Of a stretch of 64,000 nt of DNA, positions 1 through 8,426 are shown one piece after another. Below the pieces are notes generated by a model. The model was not told the DNA's origin. It was given only the letters and a program-made list of their open reading frames with translations, and searched no databases. This DNA comes from Synechococcus sp. WH 8101 (GTDB lineage: Bacteria; Cyanobacteriota; Cyanobacteriia; PCC-6307; Cyanobiaceae), in the NCBI RefSeq assembly GCF_004209775.1, contig NZ_CP035914.1:1674001-1738000 (forward strand). The letters run 5' to 3'. Both the position numbers and the translations under genes were made by a program. Every line of letters starts with the position of its first letter. The stretch's first letter is position 1.

Positions 1-1
1 G

Positions 2-211
2 TTGGCCCAAGCCAGGCAGATCCAGGAGCAGGCGCTGGATCGATGCCAAGGCACGGAACCACAGCTGCGCTGCTTTGGCACCCAGGAAGGCAACCTGGTC
101 TTGCCAGGCTTCTTCACAGGATTGAGCGGGATGGCCTTGGCGTTGCTGGATGATCGCGACTCACAATGTGCAATTAACACACTCTTGAGCGCCGGCCTAC
201 TGAAAAAGTAA
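2..211 (+). CDS. Class II lanthipeptide synthetase LanM (ProcM-like), C-terminal end, partial
   Basis: Only the last 69 residues are in the window. The segment PGFFTGLSGMALALL matches the end of the LanC-like cyclase domain of LanM enzymes, which dehydrate Ser/Thr in precursor cores and then add Cys thiols to form (methyl)lanthionine rings. The zinc-binding Cys/His residues would lie upstream, outside the window, so activity cannot be judged here. It converges on the exporter operon with a 2-nt gap, and four Nif11-leader precursors lie 7-11 kb away, which supports a role as their modifying enzyme. The family call rests on this short tail plus context. Confidence 0.75.
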   Translation: MAQARQIQEQALDRCQGTEPQLRCFGTQEGNLVLPGFFTGLSGMALALLDDRDSQCAINTLLSAGLLKK

Positions 212-213
212 AG

Positions 214-2370
214 TCAATGACTGGCCAACATGCGCTGAAGGTAACCATGGTTCTTTAGTTCATCCCACTGGCCTGATTCCGCAGGGCAGCCGCGCTCGAG
301 GATCACAATCTGATCCGCCTGTTGAATAGTCGCCAGTCGATGAGCGATGGAAATCCGCGTAATGCCAAGGGCGTTGATCGTTTCAGTGATCGCCAGCTGA
401 GATCGATTATCAAGGGCGCTGGTGGCTTCATCCATGATCAACACCTTCGGTTGGGTGATCAGAGCACGGGCGATCGCAATGCGCTGCACCTGGCCACCCG
501 ACACGTTGCCGCCGGAATCGCTGAGCAGGGTCTCCAACTGCATGGGCATCGCACGCACTTCGTCGGCCACTGCAGCCCTTTCAAGGGCTTCCCAGACCTC
601 CTGCTCAGTGCGTTGCACGCCACCGCAGATCACATCGTAAATCGAGCCAGCATTCAGGCGTGCGGTCTGCATCACCACACCAAGCTGACGGCGATAGGCG
701 CGAATCGCCAGCTGACTCAGGGGAATACCATCTACCAATAATTCACCTCCCATCGGTGTGATGAAGCCCAGCAACATTCGCACCAGTGTGGTTTTACCGC
801 ACCCACTCGGGCCGGTGATCGCCGTGTGTTGACCCGCCGGGATCGAGAACGACAAATTCTGAAAAAGAGATTCACTGCTGCCCGGAAACTCATAGGCAAT
901 GCGGCGCAAACGAAACTCACCCTTCAATTGATGGTGCACCGCATCGGCTTGATAGCCAGGCTCCACGTCGGCGTACATCACCGGTTCAGCCCGCTGCCAC
1001 AGCACAGCAGCGCGCCCAGCAACGTTGGCAATGAGGTTGACCGCACCGGTCACCGAACCATTGAAGCTACCGAAGGCAGCATTGAAGGAAATAAAAGCCA
1101 CCACCGTTTGATTTAATTCAAAGCTGGTCGGGCTGTTGAGAACCCGATAAGCCACTACAGCAAACAAAAACAAGCTGGCCAGAGGCGAGACAAGCGTGCC
1201 GTATTGCTCAATCGCATCGCTATACACGCTGCTGCGTAATTGCAGGAGGGCATAGCGATTCACCTCACGCAACCATCGCAACAGCACAAACGGTTCCGCA
1301 CCGGCACTGCGTATCTGGGGCATGCCCATCACGGCTTGGAGAGAAAAATTGGTGATTTCTGCTCCACTCTCGAGCAAGGGCATCTGCAGCTGAATCGAGC
1401 GCCAGGTGATCCAAAGCAGGCAGATCACGGCCACCAACGTGAAGGCACTGGCCCAGAGGGCCAGATGACTGTCGTAGACGAACATCAACACGAAATAGCT
1501 GACCGCGAACAAGCTCGACAGCAACGTGGAGAGCACACCATTACCCATCAACTGGCGCAACTGGCTGATGGAGCTGACGCGAGAAGCAAGATCACCAGTG
1601 GTATAGCGGCTGACAAAACTCATCGGAAGGCGCATCACCCGATCCCAAACGGCCGATTGCAAGCGGAGATCGGCCACACTCTCCAGCCGCAGCATCATCA
1701 AATTCTGGAGATATTGGGTGGCGACCGAACCGATCACGATCAACACCACCACGGCGAGCCCCTGAAAAAGCAACTCCTGATCGTTTTGCGGCAGGATGCG
1801 ACTCACAAGAAGATTGGTCAGCATCGGGATCGACAGATTGAATCCCATCACCACAGCTGACGTGATGATCAACGCCAGCAAGGCTGCGAATTCCGTGCCG
1901 AAAGCAAAGCGCAACACCGCCAGGGGACCAGGGACACGCTCCGGTAAGGAAAGGTAAATTTCAAAGCCCGTATCTTCAAACGCCGTGGCATCCGTAGCGG
2001 GCTGGTGCGTTTGTTTGACGGGGTCGTAAAGCCAATTAGTGCGACCGCGCCGATAAAGAGCACAAGGGGTGGTGCCCCCTTGGGGAATCACGACCATCAA
2101 GGGAACCTCATCACCTTGTGGATGACGAGGCACCTCGACGCGGCGATGATGAATGTCGTTGTGATTTAACAGCGCCTCAATCGAAGCACCCGGCAGTGGC
2201 TCCAAAGGCTGATGCCGACGGCCGAGCTCGGCGAGGCAGAAACCCAACAGACGCAGGGAAGCGTCTTGATCATCGTTGGGAGCTTCCTCAAACAACAGAG
2301 CCGATTCCAGCGACTGCGCAGCCAGCAAGGCCTGCTCAGCAGCAGGTTGTGGATGTTGACGGTCCATCAC
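214..2370 (-). CDS. NHLM-type lanthipeptide/bacteriocin ABC transporter, permease-ATPase without C39 domain
   Basis: A 718-residue half-size ABC exporter. Residues 1-150 form a soluble N-terminal region without a peptidase, about 155-450 hold the transmembrane helices, and about 480-718 the ATPase, with Walker A GPSGCGKTT, signature VSGGQVQRIAIA and Walker B VLIMDEATSALD. Such proteins pair with a C39-containing partner in NHLM-type export systems for Nif11- or nitrile-hydratase-leader peptides; this N-terminal region is probably shorter than usual. The ATG overlaps the stop of the upstream C39 transporter by 4 nt, so it is the last gene of the operon. It probably forms a heterodimer or an auxiliary pump with that partner (inference). 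Confidence 0.88.
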   Translation of the reverse strand: MMDRQHPQPAAEQALLAAQSLESALLFEEAPNDDQDASLRLLGFCLAELGRRHQPLEPLPGASIEALLNHNDIHHRRVEVPRHPQGDEVPLMVVIPQGGTTPCALYRRGRTNWLYDPVKQTHQPATDATAFEDTGFEIYLSLPERVPGPLAVLRFAFGTEFAALLALIITSAVVMGFNLSIPMLTNLLVSRILPQNDQELLFQGLAVVVLIVIGSVATQYLQNLMMLRLESVADLRLQSAVWDRVMRLPMSFVSRYTTGDLASRVSSISQLRQLMGNGVLSTLLSSLFAVSYFVLMFVYDSHLALWASAFTLVAVICLLWITWRSIQLQMPLLESGAEITNFSLQAVMGMPQIRSAGAEPFVLLRWLREVNRYALLQLRSSVYSDAIEQYGTLVSPLASLFLFAVVAYRVLNSPTSFELNQTVVAFISFNAAFGSFNGSVTGAVNLIANVAGRAAVLWQRAEPVMYADVEPGYQADAVHHQLKGEFRLRRIAYEFPGSSESLFQNLSFSIPAGQHTAITGPSGCGKTTLVRMLLGFITPMGGELLVDGIPLSQLAIRAYRRQLGVVMQTARLNAGSIYDVICGGVQRTEQEVWEALERAAVADEVRAMPMQLETLLSDSGGNVSGGQVQRIAIARALITQPKVLIMDEATSALDNRSQLAITETINALGITRISIAHRLATIQQADQIVILERGCPAESGQWDELKNHGYLQRMLASH

Positions 2371-4568
2371 GCCACCCCCTGGCCGGCATGCTCTGAATCG
2401 ACGAGCGCACGAAAAGCGCCGTTTTGATCGAGCAGCTCCTGCGGAGAGCCAAGTTCCACAACAGCGCCCTGAGCCATCACCAACACCTGATCACTGCGCA
2501 AGGCGGCATCAAGACGATGCGCCACACTCACCACCGTGAGTCGCCTGGCCTTGAGGGCATCCAAGACGCGCATCTGCGTGGCATTATCGAGCGCACTGGT
2601 GGCCTCATCGAGCAGCAAAATGGAGGGTCTGCGCAGAAGTGCTCGACAGAGTTCCATGCGTTGACGTTCGCCACCGCTGAGGTCACTGCCATTGTCTTTG
2701 AGATGACGGGCAAAGGCCTCTGGGTGGCTGGTAATGGTATTAAGAATTTGAGCATCGCTGGCCGCCTCCTCAAGATCCTGCAGGAGATAACCAGAGCGCC
2801 ACAGGGTGATATTGTCGTGAATCGAGGCGTTGAACATGAACACCTGCTGGGGCACATAGGCCAAGCTGTCGCGCATCAACCGATCACCGTGATGCTCCCA
2901 GGACTCACCATCAAAGAGCAAACGGCCACCGCTGGGTTGGTACAAACCGGCGAGAACGCGAATCAAGGTGGTTTTACCCGATCCACTACCACCCACGATC
3001 GCCAACTGCGATCCTGCCGGAATCGAAAGACTGAGATTACTGATGAAGGGGGGTGAAACAGGATTGAAGCTATAACTGAGGTTCTCAAGGTCTAAACGCC
3101 CTTGAAGGCGATCCTGCCGATCCTCGTGCGGCGGAGAAGAGTGTGCTGGCAGGGCAAAACTGCGCACCAAAGGATCATCATTGCTGCGCTTGAGGTCGTC
3201 TAGGCGGCCAAGGCTGCCGATCAACTGTTGAAGCGTGGCATTCAGTTGGGGCAACGACGAGATCGGAGCGGTGAGTTGTCCTTGCAGAAACTGAAACGCC
3301 ACCAGGGTTCCCAGCGACATCTTGCCAGCAATAATCAGCAGACCTCCAGCTGTGATGATCAGGGCACTAAGAAGGAAGGTGCTGCCGCTCGCCGTGATAG
3401 TGGCCAAGGCCATCTGGGCGCCGAGCTGTTGATTCTGGGTCACCACATTGCCAAAACTTCCTTGCCACTGGCTGAGGAAGTCAAATTCCAGACCAGACGC
3501 CTTCAAGGTTTCAATGTTGTTGATCCCCTGCAGGCCCTTGCCCTGAGCCTTACCCTGTTCGATCGCCAGACGCCGATTGGAGTCATAGCGCTGATCGGTG
3601 AGCCACCAATTCAAAACCAGATTGCCGAGCATTACCACCAAAACCAGGAGCGCCAGCCAGGGAGAGATCACCAAAGCAAAAATCAAAACAAAGAGGCCAA
3701 TCCAGAGCGACAGCCCGAAGCGGAGCATCTGCCCCACCACCACCTGGGTGGTTTCCATCCCCAACAGCATCCGGCTGGCAATTTCCCCCTGAAAACGCGC
3801 CTGATAGAAGGCAAACGTCACCTGAAACAACTTACGGAAAAGATCCGCAGTGAGTCGTTTGGAGAGCAACAGCTCCATACGCCGCAACACCAGAAACTGG
3901 CCAGCCAACAGCGCCAACCAGGCCAGCAGGGTGATCAGCAACAACCAGATCAACGGGATCCCGAAATAGAAGCGCTGATTCTGAAGAAAACTGTCAATAA
4001 ACGTAGAGGTAAAGCCAGCCACGAGAAGAGTGAGCACGGCTTGGGCGCTGCTCACCAGTAGCAACACGGCAATCGAATGGCGATAAGGAGCCAGGGTGGC
4101 TGGCAGGCTCAGCAAAGGCGAGCGCTCACGCCCGCCGGTTTGAAACTCAGGGCCCGGCTCGAATTCGAGCACAATGCCGGTGAAATTATCGAGGAATTCC
4201 TCCATCTCCACCCGCACACGCCCCTGGGCAGGATCACTCAAAAAGGCATGGCTGGCATCAAACCCTTCCACAACAAGGAAATGATTGAACCCCCAGAACA
4301 CAACGCAAGGAAATTGGCCCTCGCGCCTGAGCTGCTCACCGGAGCAGCGATAGGCGCGAGCCTTGAGTCCGTATTGGCGGCCTGCCACGAGCACCTGTTT
4401 CGCGTTTGATCCATCCCGATTCACACCGCAGGCCAAACGCAGCTCACCCAGCTCCACCACTCGGCCGAAGTAGGCGAGGATGGTGCCAAGCGATGCAGCG
4501 CCGCATTCAGCAGCTTCGTATTGAAGTCGGGTGCGAGCCTTCACCCGATGACGCTGCAGGCGTTTCAT
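2367..4568 (-). CDS. C39 peptidase-containing ABC transporter (leader-cleaving lanthipeptide exporter)
   Basis: A 733-residue bifunctional exporter. The N-terminal C39 cysteine protease has Gln16, catalytic Cys22 (AAECGAAS), His96 (FNHFLVV) and Asp112 (LSDPAQG), all in place. A transmembrane domain follows (about 170-440), then an ATPase with GGSGSGKTT, LSGGERQRM and ILLLDEATSALD. This family cuts after the Gly-Gly at the end of the leader while pumping the peptide out. All four precursors here end their leaders in AGG, the expected substrate. It overlaps both neighbours by 4 nt (ATGA). Confidence 0.93.
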   Translation of the reverse strand: MKRLQRHRVKARTRLQYEAAECGAASLGTILAYFGRVVELGELRLACGVNRDGSNAKQVLVAGRQYGLKARAYRCSGEQLRREGQFPCVVFWGFNHFLVVEGFDASHAFLSDPAQGRVRVEMEEFLDNFTGIVLEFEPGPEFQTGGRERSPLLSLPATLAPYRHSIAVLLLVSSAQAVLTLLVAGFTSTFIDSFLQNQRFYFGIPLIWLLLITLLAWLALLAGQFLVLRRMELLLSKRLTADLFRKLFQVTFAFYQARFQGEIASRMLLGMETTQVVVGQMLRFGLSLWIGLFVLIFALVISPWLALLVLVVMLGNLVLNWWLTDQRYDSNRRLAIEQGKAQGKGLQGINNIETLKASGLEFDFLSQWQGSFGNVVTQNQQLGAQMALATITASGSTFLLSALIITAGGLLIIAGKMSLGTLVAFQFLQGQLTAPISSLPQLNATLQQLIGSLGRLDDLKRSNDDPLVRSFALPAHSSPPHEDRQDRLQGRLDLENLSYSFNPVSPPFISNLSLSIPAGSQLAIVGGSGSGKTTLIRVLAGLYQPSGGRLLFDGESWEHHGDRLMRDSLAYVPQQVFMFNASIHDNITLWRSGYLLQDLEEAASDAQILNTITSHPEAFARHLKDNGSDLSGGERQRMELCRALLRRPSILLLDEATSALDNATQMRVLDALKARRLTVVSVAHRLDAALRSDQVLVMAQGAVVELGSPQELLDQNGAFRALVDSEHAGQGVA

Positions 4569-5971
4569 GGCTGCCGTTGTGGTTGGGAAGCCGCGGCTGC
4601 CGAGGCTGGTGACTCCGGTGGCGACCAGCCAAAGAAGCGACGCAACGCTGGCAGGACCAGCTCAATCGGAGCCACCCGGCGTGTGGTGACTTCCACGTCC
4701 AACCGGTCGCCTGGTGTAGGCGGGAAAGGAAGATCCCCCCGGGAACTCCAGAGGTAACCACCTGTGTTGCGGCCGGTTGAAGTCTTGGCACGCTTGAGTG
4801 CCAACACCGCCAAGGTGGGGGCTGGCTCCTTCTGCATGATCACATCAGCGAGAGAGCGCACACCCACCCTGGCCTGCACGTCCTCGCGGCCACTCGGGAG
4901 CTTGCCCATGGAGACAACCTCAGCCTGAATTCCACCCACCTCCGATCGTTTATACCCTGATGGTGTTGCCAAGGCACGCATCCCGGGAAACACCTGGGCC
5001 ATTTCCTTGCTGCTGAGGAACAATGGCACTGCCACAGGATCGTTGAGATCGTCATCACTCAGTTCGAGCAGCACCTGCCCCTGGGTGACCGACTCACCAT
5101 CGTTGGGGATCACCTGAGAGAGATAGACATCGCGTGTGGCGAACAAAAGCTCTTCGTTGATCAACTTGGCAAGCTCATTACGGAGCTGCTGATAAGCCTG
5201 ATTACTTTGATTTTGGATCCGAATCAGTTCATTACGATTGCCAAGAATCTGTGATCGGATATTATCCACCTGGGCCTGCTCCTGGAGGATCGACTCGCGA
5301 CTGACGAAACCACGACCTTCCAACGCCATCATCTTTTGGAGATACGACAAACGACTCGAGAGCTCGCCCGAGAGGATGGCCTGCTTCGACTCGATATTGT
5401 CGGATTGGGCACGGGAATCGGCGAGGGTACGATTCAGATCCGTGAGTGCACTCTGCAAGCGCTCCTGCTGCGCTGACGATTGCACCCAAAGCAGCAACGT
5501 GCCAGCAGGAATTTGTTGCCCCTTGTAAGTTCGGTTCAGGCTCTCCGCAAACTTGGTTGATGTTTGATCATCTGCACGCGGCTTCGCCTGCCTGTCATAG
5601 AGGGAAGCGGTCTGACGCACCATCGTTCGGGCCAAGGCGGCCATCTGTTGGTTGTCAAACTGCTCCGGATCATTGCGAAACTTGAGAGCTGTGCTGTGCC
5701 AAGCCTGAACTGGTTCATCGAAGAACCAATGCACCGTGCCATTGGTGCCACTCAAACTGCTATTGATCGTGCTCACAGGCAACAAAACGCCGGTTCCCTG
5801 CACAGTGATCGGAATCCTTGCCAAAGTGGCCCAAAGCGCACCGGAGGCTGCAATCAAGACACCTAACACCAGGGTGAGTCGCAAGGGAGGCGTCAAAAGA
5901 CGCACAGGTCCAGTGCGATCACCGACACGGTGACGCTTGCGTAAGGCCCGATCATTGAATAACTGGGTCAT
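4565..5971 (-). CDS. HlyD-family membrane fusion protein of the NHLM export system
   Basis: 468 residues: an N-terminal cytoplasmic tail, one transmembrane helix at about 30-50 (LTLVLGVLIAASGALWATLA), a periplasmic barrel, a long coiled-coil hairpin (about 170-280, Gln/Glu/Arg/Leu-rich) and a returning barrel. This is the adaptor that bridges an inner-membrane ABC pump and a TolC channel. It lies between tolC and the C39 transporter, with 4-nt overlaps at both ends, so the gene order mirrors a complete tripartite secretion path. The C-terminus is Pro/Ala/Gln-rich. Confidence 0.9.
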   Translation of the reverse strand: MTQLFNDRALRKRHRVGDRTGPVRLLTPPLRLTLVLGVLIAASGALWATLARIPITVQGTGVLLPVSTINSSLSGTNGTVHWFFDEPVQAWHSTALKFRNDPEQFDNQQMAALARTMVRQTASLYDRQAKPRADDQTSTKFAESLNRTYKGQQIPAGTLLLWVQSSAQQERLQSALTDLNRTLADSRAQSDNIESKQAILSGELSSRLSYLQKMMALEGRGFVSRESILQEQAQVDNIRSQILGNRNELIRIQNQSNQAYQQLRNELAKLINEELLFATRDVYLSQVIPNDGESVTQGQVLLELSDDDLNDPVAVPLFLSSKEMAQVFPGMRALATPSGYKRSEVGGIQAEVVSMGKLPSGREDVQARVGVRSLADVIMQKEPAPTLAVLALKRAKTSTGRNTGGYLWSSRGDLPFPPTPGDRLDVEVTTRRVAPIELVLPALRRFFGWSPPESPASAAAASQPQRQP

Positions 5972-7578
5972 GGCTCGAGCCTCGTGAAGGAATCCGGACG
6001 AAAAGGCTCAGGAGAATCTCGCATCATTTTGAGACGCTCCTGCACCTCCTGCTGCGAGGCGCCGGGCCAGGTTGCCGAATAGCGATACAACTCAGCAACA
6101 GCACTGTTGTAGCTCAGAACCGCTTGCGACAGCTGCTGAGCCGCAGTAGAAAGTTGTTGAATCGTTTGCACCACACTGGTGATATCGCCCACACCCACAT
6201 CAAACCGAGCTCGAGCCGCCTCCTGGGCCAATTCGGCACTCCGGTACGCCTGGCGAGCGGTCGTGACGGCTACCTGCGAGGTCTGATACTGGCCATAGCT
6301 GGAACGGACTTGCTGGGTGACTTGCAGTTCCGTGAGAGCCGCCTGGGCCAATTGTTGCTGAGCCTGGGCCTTGAGCGCCAGCGCATTCGCGGCATTGATC
6401 CCACCATCAAACAACAACCAGTTGAAACCAATACCAATCGCGGCGTTCCACTGACGATTGCGGGCATACTGAGAGCCTGGATCATTCGGCACCGGGACAT
6501 TTTGGTAGCCGTTTTGACCGAGTAGATTCCCCGTAGCGACCAGAGAGAAGACGGGTAAATATTGTCTTAAGGAGGCCACACTGCTCCACTTGGAAGCTTC
6601 TGCAGCTGCCAAGCTCGCGAGAATTTCCTCCCTCTGCTGCGTGGCTCTACGAATGGTCTCCTGCAAAGAGACCTGCCAACGCCCCTGTATCTGGGCTTGC
6701 TGGTCTGGAATGGCCAATTGATTAGCAGGTAAGGCTAATTGCTGGGCCAAAAGGGCTGCCTGATCAATGTATTCGCGTGTATACAGCACAAGCTGACTGA
6801 GCTGGGCATAGAGCTGAGAACGGGTTTGCTCGAGATCGAGCACCGTGACCATACCAATCGACTTTCGCGCCTCGAGAATCTCAAGCTGTTTCTGGTTGAT
6901 CGCATAGATTTCCTGAAAGCTGTTGATCAACTGCTGATTGCTCTGAATCGCGTAAAAAGACTCCTGGATCTGCAAAACCAGATTGCGCGCACTCACGTCA
7001 AAAAGAAACTTTTGCTGCTGAAGAGAATCAGAGGCGGCATTGATATTGGGTTGACGAGTAGGGTCAAGAAAATTCCAATTCACCTGGGCACCAGGCTGCA
7101 CAACAAACTGCTGTGACTTTGCCGCCATTTTCCGGCTTTGCCCCTGCGCCTGAAGCTCCTGAACTTGTTGCGCTGGCAAGGCGTACTGATCCTGAACAAA
7201 TGTGCCCCAGTTACTGCCAACAAAAGGAGTTCCATTGGTGAGCTGCAGCGTGGGATACCAGCGCCTTTGCGCCGCAATCAACTGCCACTCAAACTGCTGA
7301 ATCGTGCTGAACGAACGAGCGAGCTCGGGATTGTTCTGCAATCCCAACCTGATTGCATCAGAGAGACTGACAGGTCTCGAATTAGCCTTGATTTGATCTT
7401 GCAGCTGCTTGAGCTTCCCAACAAGCTCAGACGGCGAAACTTTCTGTTGATCAACGAGGGGTGTCGCTTCAGACGCCGTGACTGCGTCTTGAGCGACAAG
7501 AGGTATTGAGAAGCATGCGGATTCAACGCCCAAAAGCAAAGCGCAAACAAGTTGTGCCGTGCAGGCCTTCAAAGCCAT
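5968..7578 (-). CDS. TolC-family outer membrane efflux protein
   Basis: 536 residues with a signal peptide (about 1-29) and two repeats of long amphipathic helices rich in Gln and Ala, typical of outer-membrane efflux (OEP) proteins. Residues 57-110 (VSLSDAIRLGLQNNPEL) match the usual start of the first OEP repeat, and GVGDITSVVQTIQQLS lies in the second. It is the first exporter gene after precursor 1 (69 nt between stop and start) and overlaps hlyD by 4 nt. It probably gives the processed lanthipeptides a direct path through the outer membrane. The hairpin at its start codon is annotated separately. Confidence 0.88.
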   Translation of the reverse strand: MALKACTAQLVCALLLGVESACFSIPLVAQDAVTASEATPLVDQQKVSPSELVGKLKQLQDQIKANSRPVSLSDAIRLGLQNNPELARSFSTIQQFEWQLIAAQRRWYPTLQLTNGTPFVGSNWGTFVQDQYALPAQQVQELQAQGQSRKMAAKSQQFVVQPGAQVNWNFLDPTRQPNINAASDSLQQQKFLFDVSARNLVLQIQESFYAIQSNQQLINSFQEIYAINQKQLEILEARKSIGMVTVLDLEQTRSQLYAQLSQLVLYTREYIDQAALLAQQLALPANQLAIPDQQAQIQGRWQVSLQETIRRATQQREEILASLAAAEASKWSSVASLRQYLPVFSLVATGNLLGQNGYQNVPVPNDPGSQYARNRQWNAAIGIGFNWLLFDGGINAANALALKAQAQQQLAQAALTELQVTQQVRSSYGQYQTSQVAVTTARQAYRSAELAQEAARARFDVGVGDITSVVQTIQQLSTAAQQLSQAVLSYNSAVAELYRYSATWPGASQQEVQERLKMMRDSPEPFRPDSFTRLEP

Positions 7579-7639
7579 GGCATCGAAACAAGCCAGCTTA
7601 GTGTGATTTCACGCAAGAGTAACGCAGCTTGCGATGCCA
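7578..7639 (-). promoter_or_regulatory. Inverted repeat masking the tolC start region
   Basis: On the minus strand TGGCATCGCAAGC (7639-7627) can pair with GCTTG-TTT-CGATGCCA (7593-7578): 13 bp with a 3-nt bulge and a loop of about 33 nt. The 3' arm ends at the A of the tolC ATG, so the fold would cover its ribosome-binding region. There is no U-tract, so it is not a simple terminator. It lies between the precursor 1 stop and tolC and could lower exporter translation relative to precursor (inference). Confidence 0.4.
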
Positions 7640-7647
7640 CCAGCAAA

Positions 7648-7917
7648 TCAGCAGTGGAATCGGCTGGTGAAAGGCCCCCCGGGCAAGTTGCCGGTGCAAT
7701 TCATCCCCGCAGTGAATGTGCCCCCAGCCACGCCTTCCAGCTCCTCTTCCGAAAGCTCTGCCTGAGCTGTCTTCAACTCCTCAACAGACACCTCATAGCC
7801 CGCAGCTCTGGCAATCGCCACCACGGCATCAGCGTCGGTGGCGGCTTTGAGTTGCTCGTGAAGACCTGCATGAGCCTTGAAGGCTTCCAGGAATGCCTTG
7901 AGTTGCTCTTCTGACAT
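7648..7917 (-). CDS. Lanthipeptide precursor 1, Nif11-like leader (prochlorosin-type)
   Basis: 89 residues from the ATG of MSEEQLKAFLEAFK, the start shared by all four paralogues. Residues 1-66 are a Nif11-like leader ending EELEGVAGG. The 23-residue core begins TFTAGMNC and ends TSRFHC, with Cys74 and Cys89 and five Ser/Thr (67, 69, 75, 84, 85), allowing two thioether rings. A longer in-frame upstream extension exists but would run over the promoter, so it is rejected. It is the precursor nearest the exporter operon and is probably co-transcribed with tolC. Product structure cannot be read from sequence. Confidence 0.9.
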   Translation of the reverse strand: MSEEQLKAFLEAFKAHAGLHEQLKAATDADAVVAIARAAGYEVSVEELKTAQAELSEEELEGVAGGTFTAGMNCTGNLPGGPFTSRFHC

Positions 7918-7945
7918 CCCTTTGAGAGGGCGAGGAGCTCTCTTT

Positions 7946-7974
7946 AGTATCACCCATCGTGAGCCTCGTTTCAG
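7946..7974 (-). promoter_or_regulatory. Promoter of precursor 1 (and probably the exporter operon)
   Basis: Minus-strand CTGAAA (-35, 7974-7969), 17-bp spacer, GATACT (-10, 7951-7946). The element is aligned and equally spaced in the other three precursor genes. The -10 hexamer ends 28 nt before the ATG. Confidence 0.65.
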
Positions 7975-8099
7975 CAAGGTGGGGGCAAATGCAGGCAATA
8001 GCAGACATTTCAACAGCCGCACAAACGATCACAACGGATCGCTCAGCTATCCCACGCAGCTCCATCACCCGCCCGACGAGCCCAGCTGAGCCGGATGAG

Positions 8100-8426
8100 G
8101 TCTCTCATTCACCCTGGTCGGATCTCCAGGATTCACATTAAACATATCAATCATCAGGGAAACACCTTAACCATTAGCTGCAATCTATTTTTTAAATGCA
8201 AGCAAAATGCCCATAAGCCTTTTGCGATCACTGCATGCACAACCATCAATGCTTTCATCCATGTAACTTGAGAGCTTTCAAGAATGCATCTGGGTTGATT
8301 GACTCTCAATTGAATGCGTACCTACGAGAAGAGCGCTTCCTGAAATTATAGCATTAATTTCACATTTTACTCACAGCAAGTTTTGCTAAACAATTCTGCA
8401 GTGACAAATACTGGTCATCTTTTACC
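8100..8426. other. AT-rich intergenic stretch, no gene seen
   Basis: About 330 nt, visibly more AT-rich than the flanks, between the precursor 1 upstream region and the 3' end of the pentapeptide-repeat gene. No open frame with family features and no convincing hairpin with a U-tract was found. The left flank (7975-8095) weakly resembles the upstream/MPG segment next to precursor 4. Confidence 0.4.

Noticed and set aside
7648-8022. Longer version of precursor 1 (start at 8022)
   Set aside because: The extra 35 codons run over the promoter shared by all four precursors and are not like the leader; the conserved ATG at 7917 is the start. The same argument excludes the longer frames of precursors 2-4.
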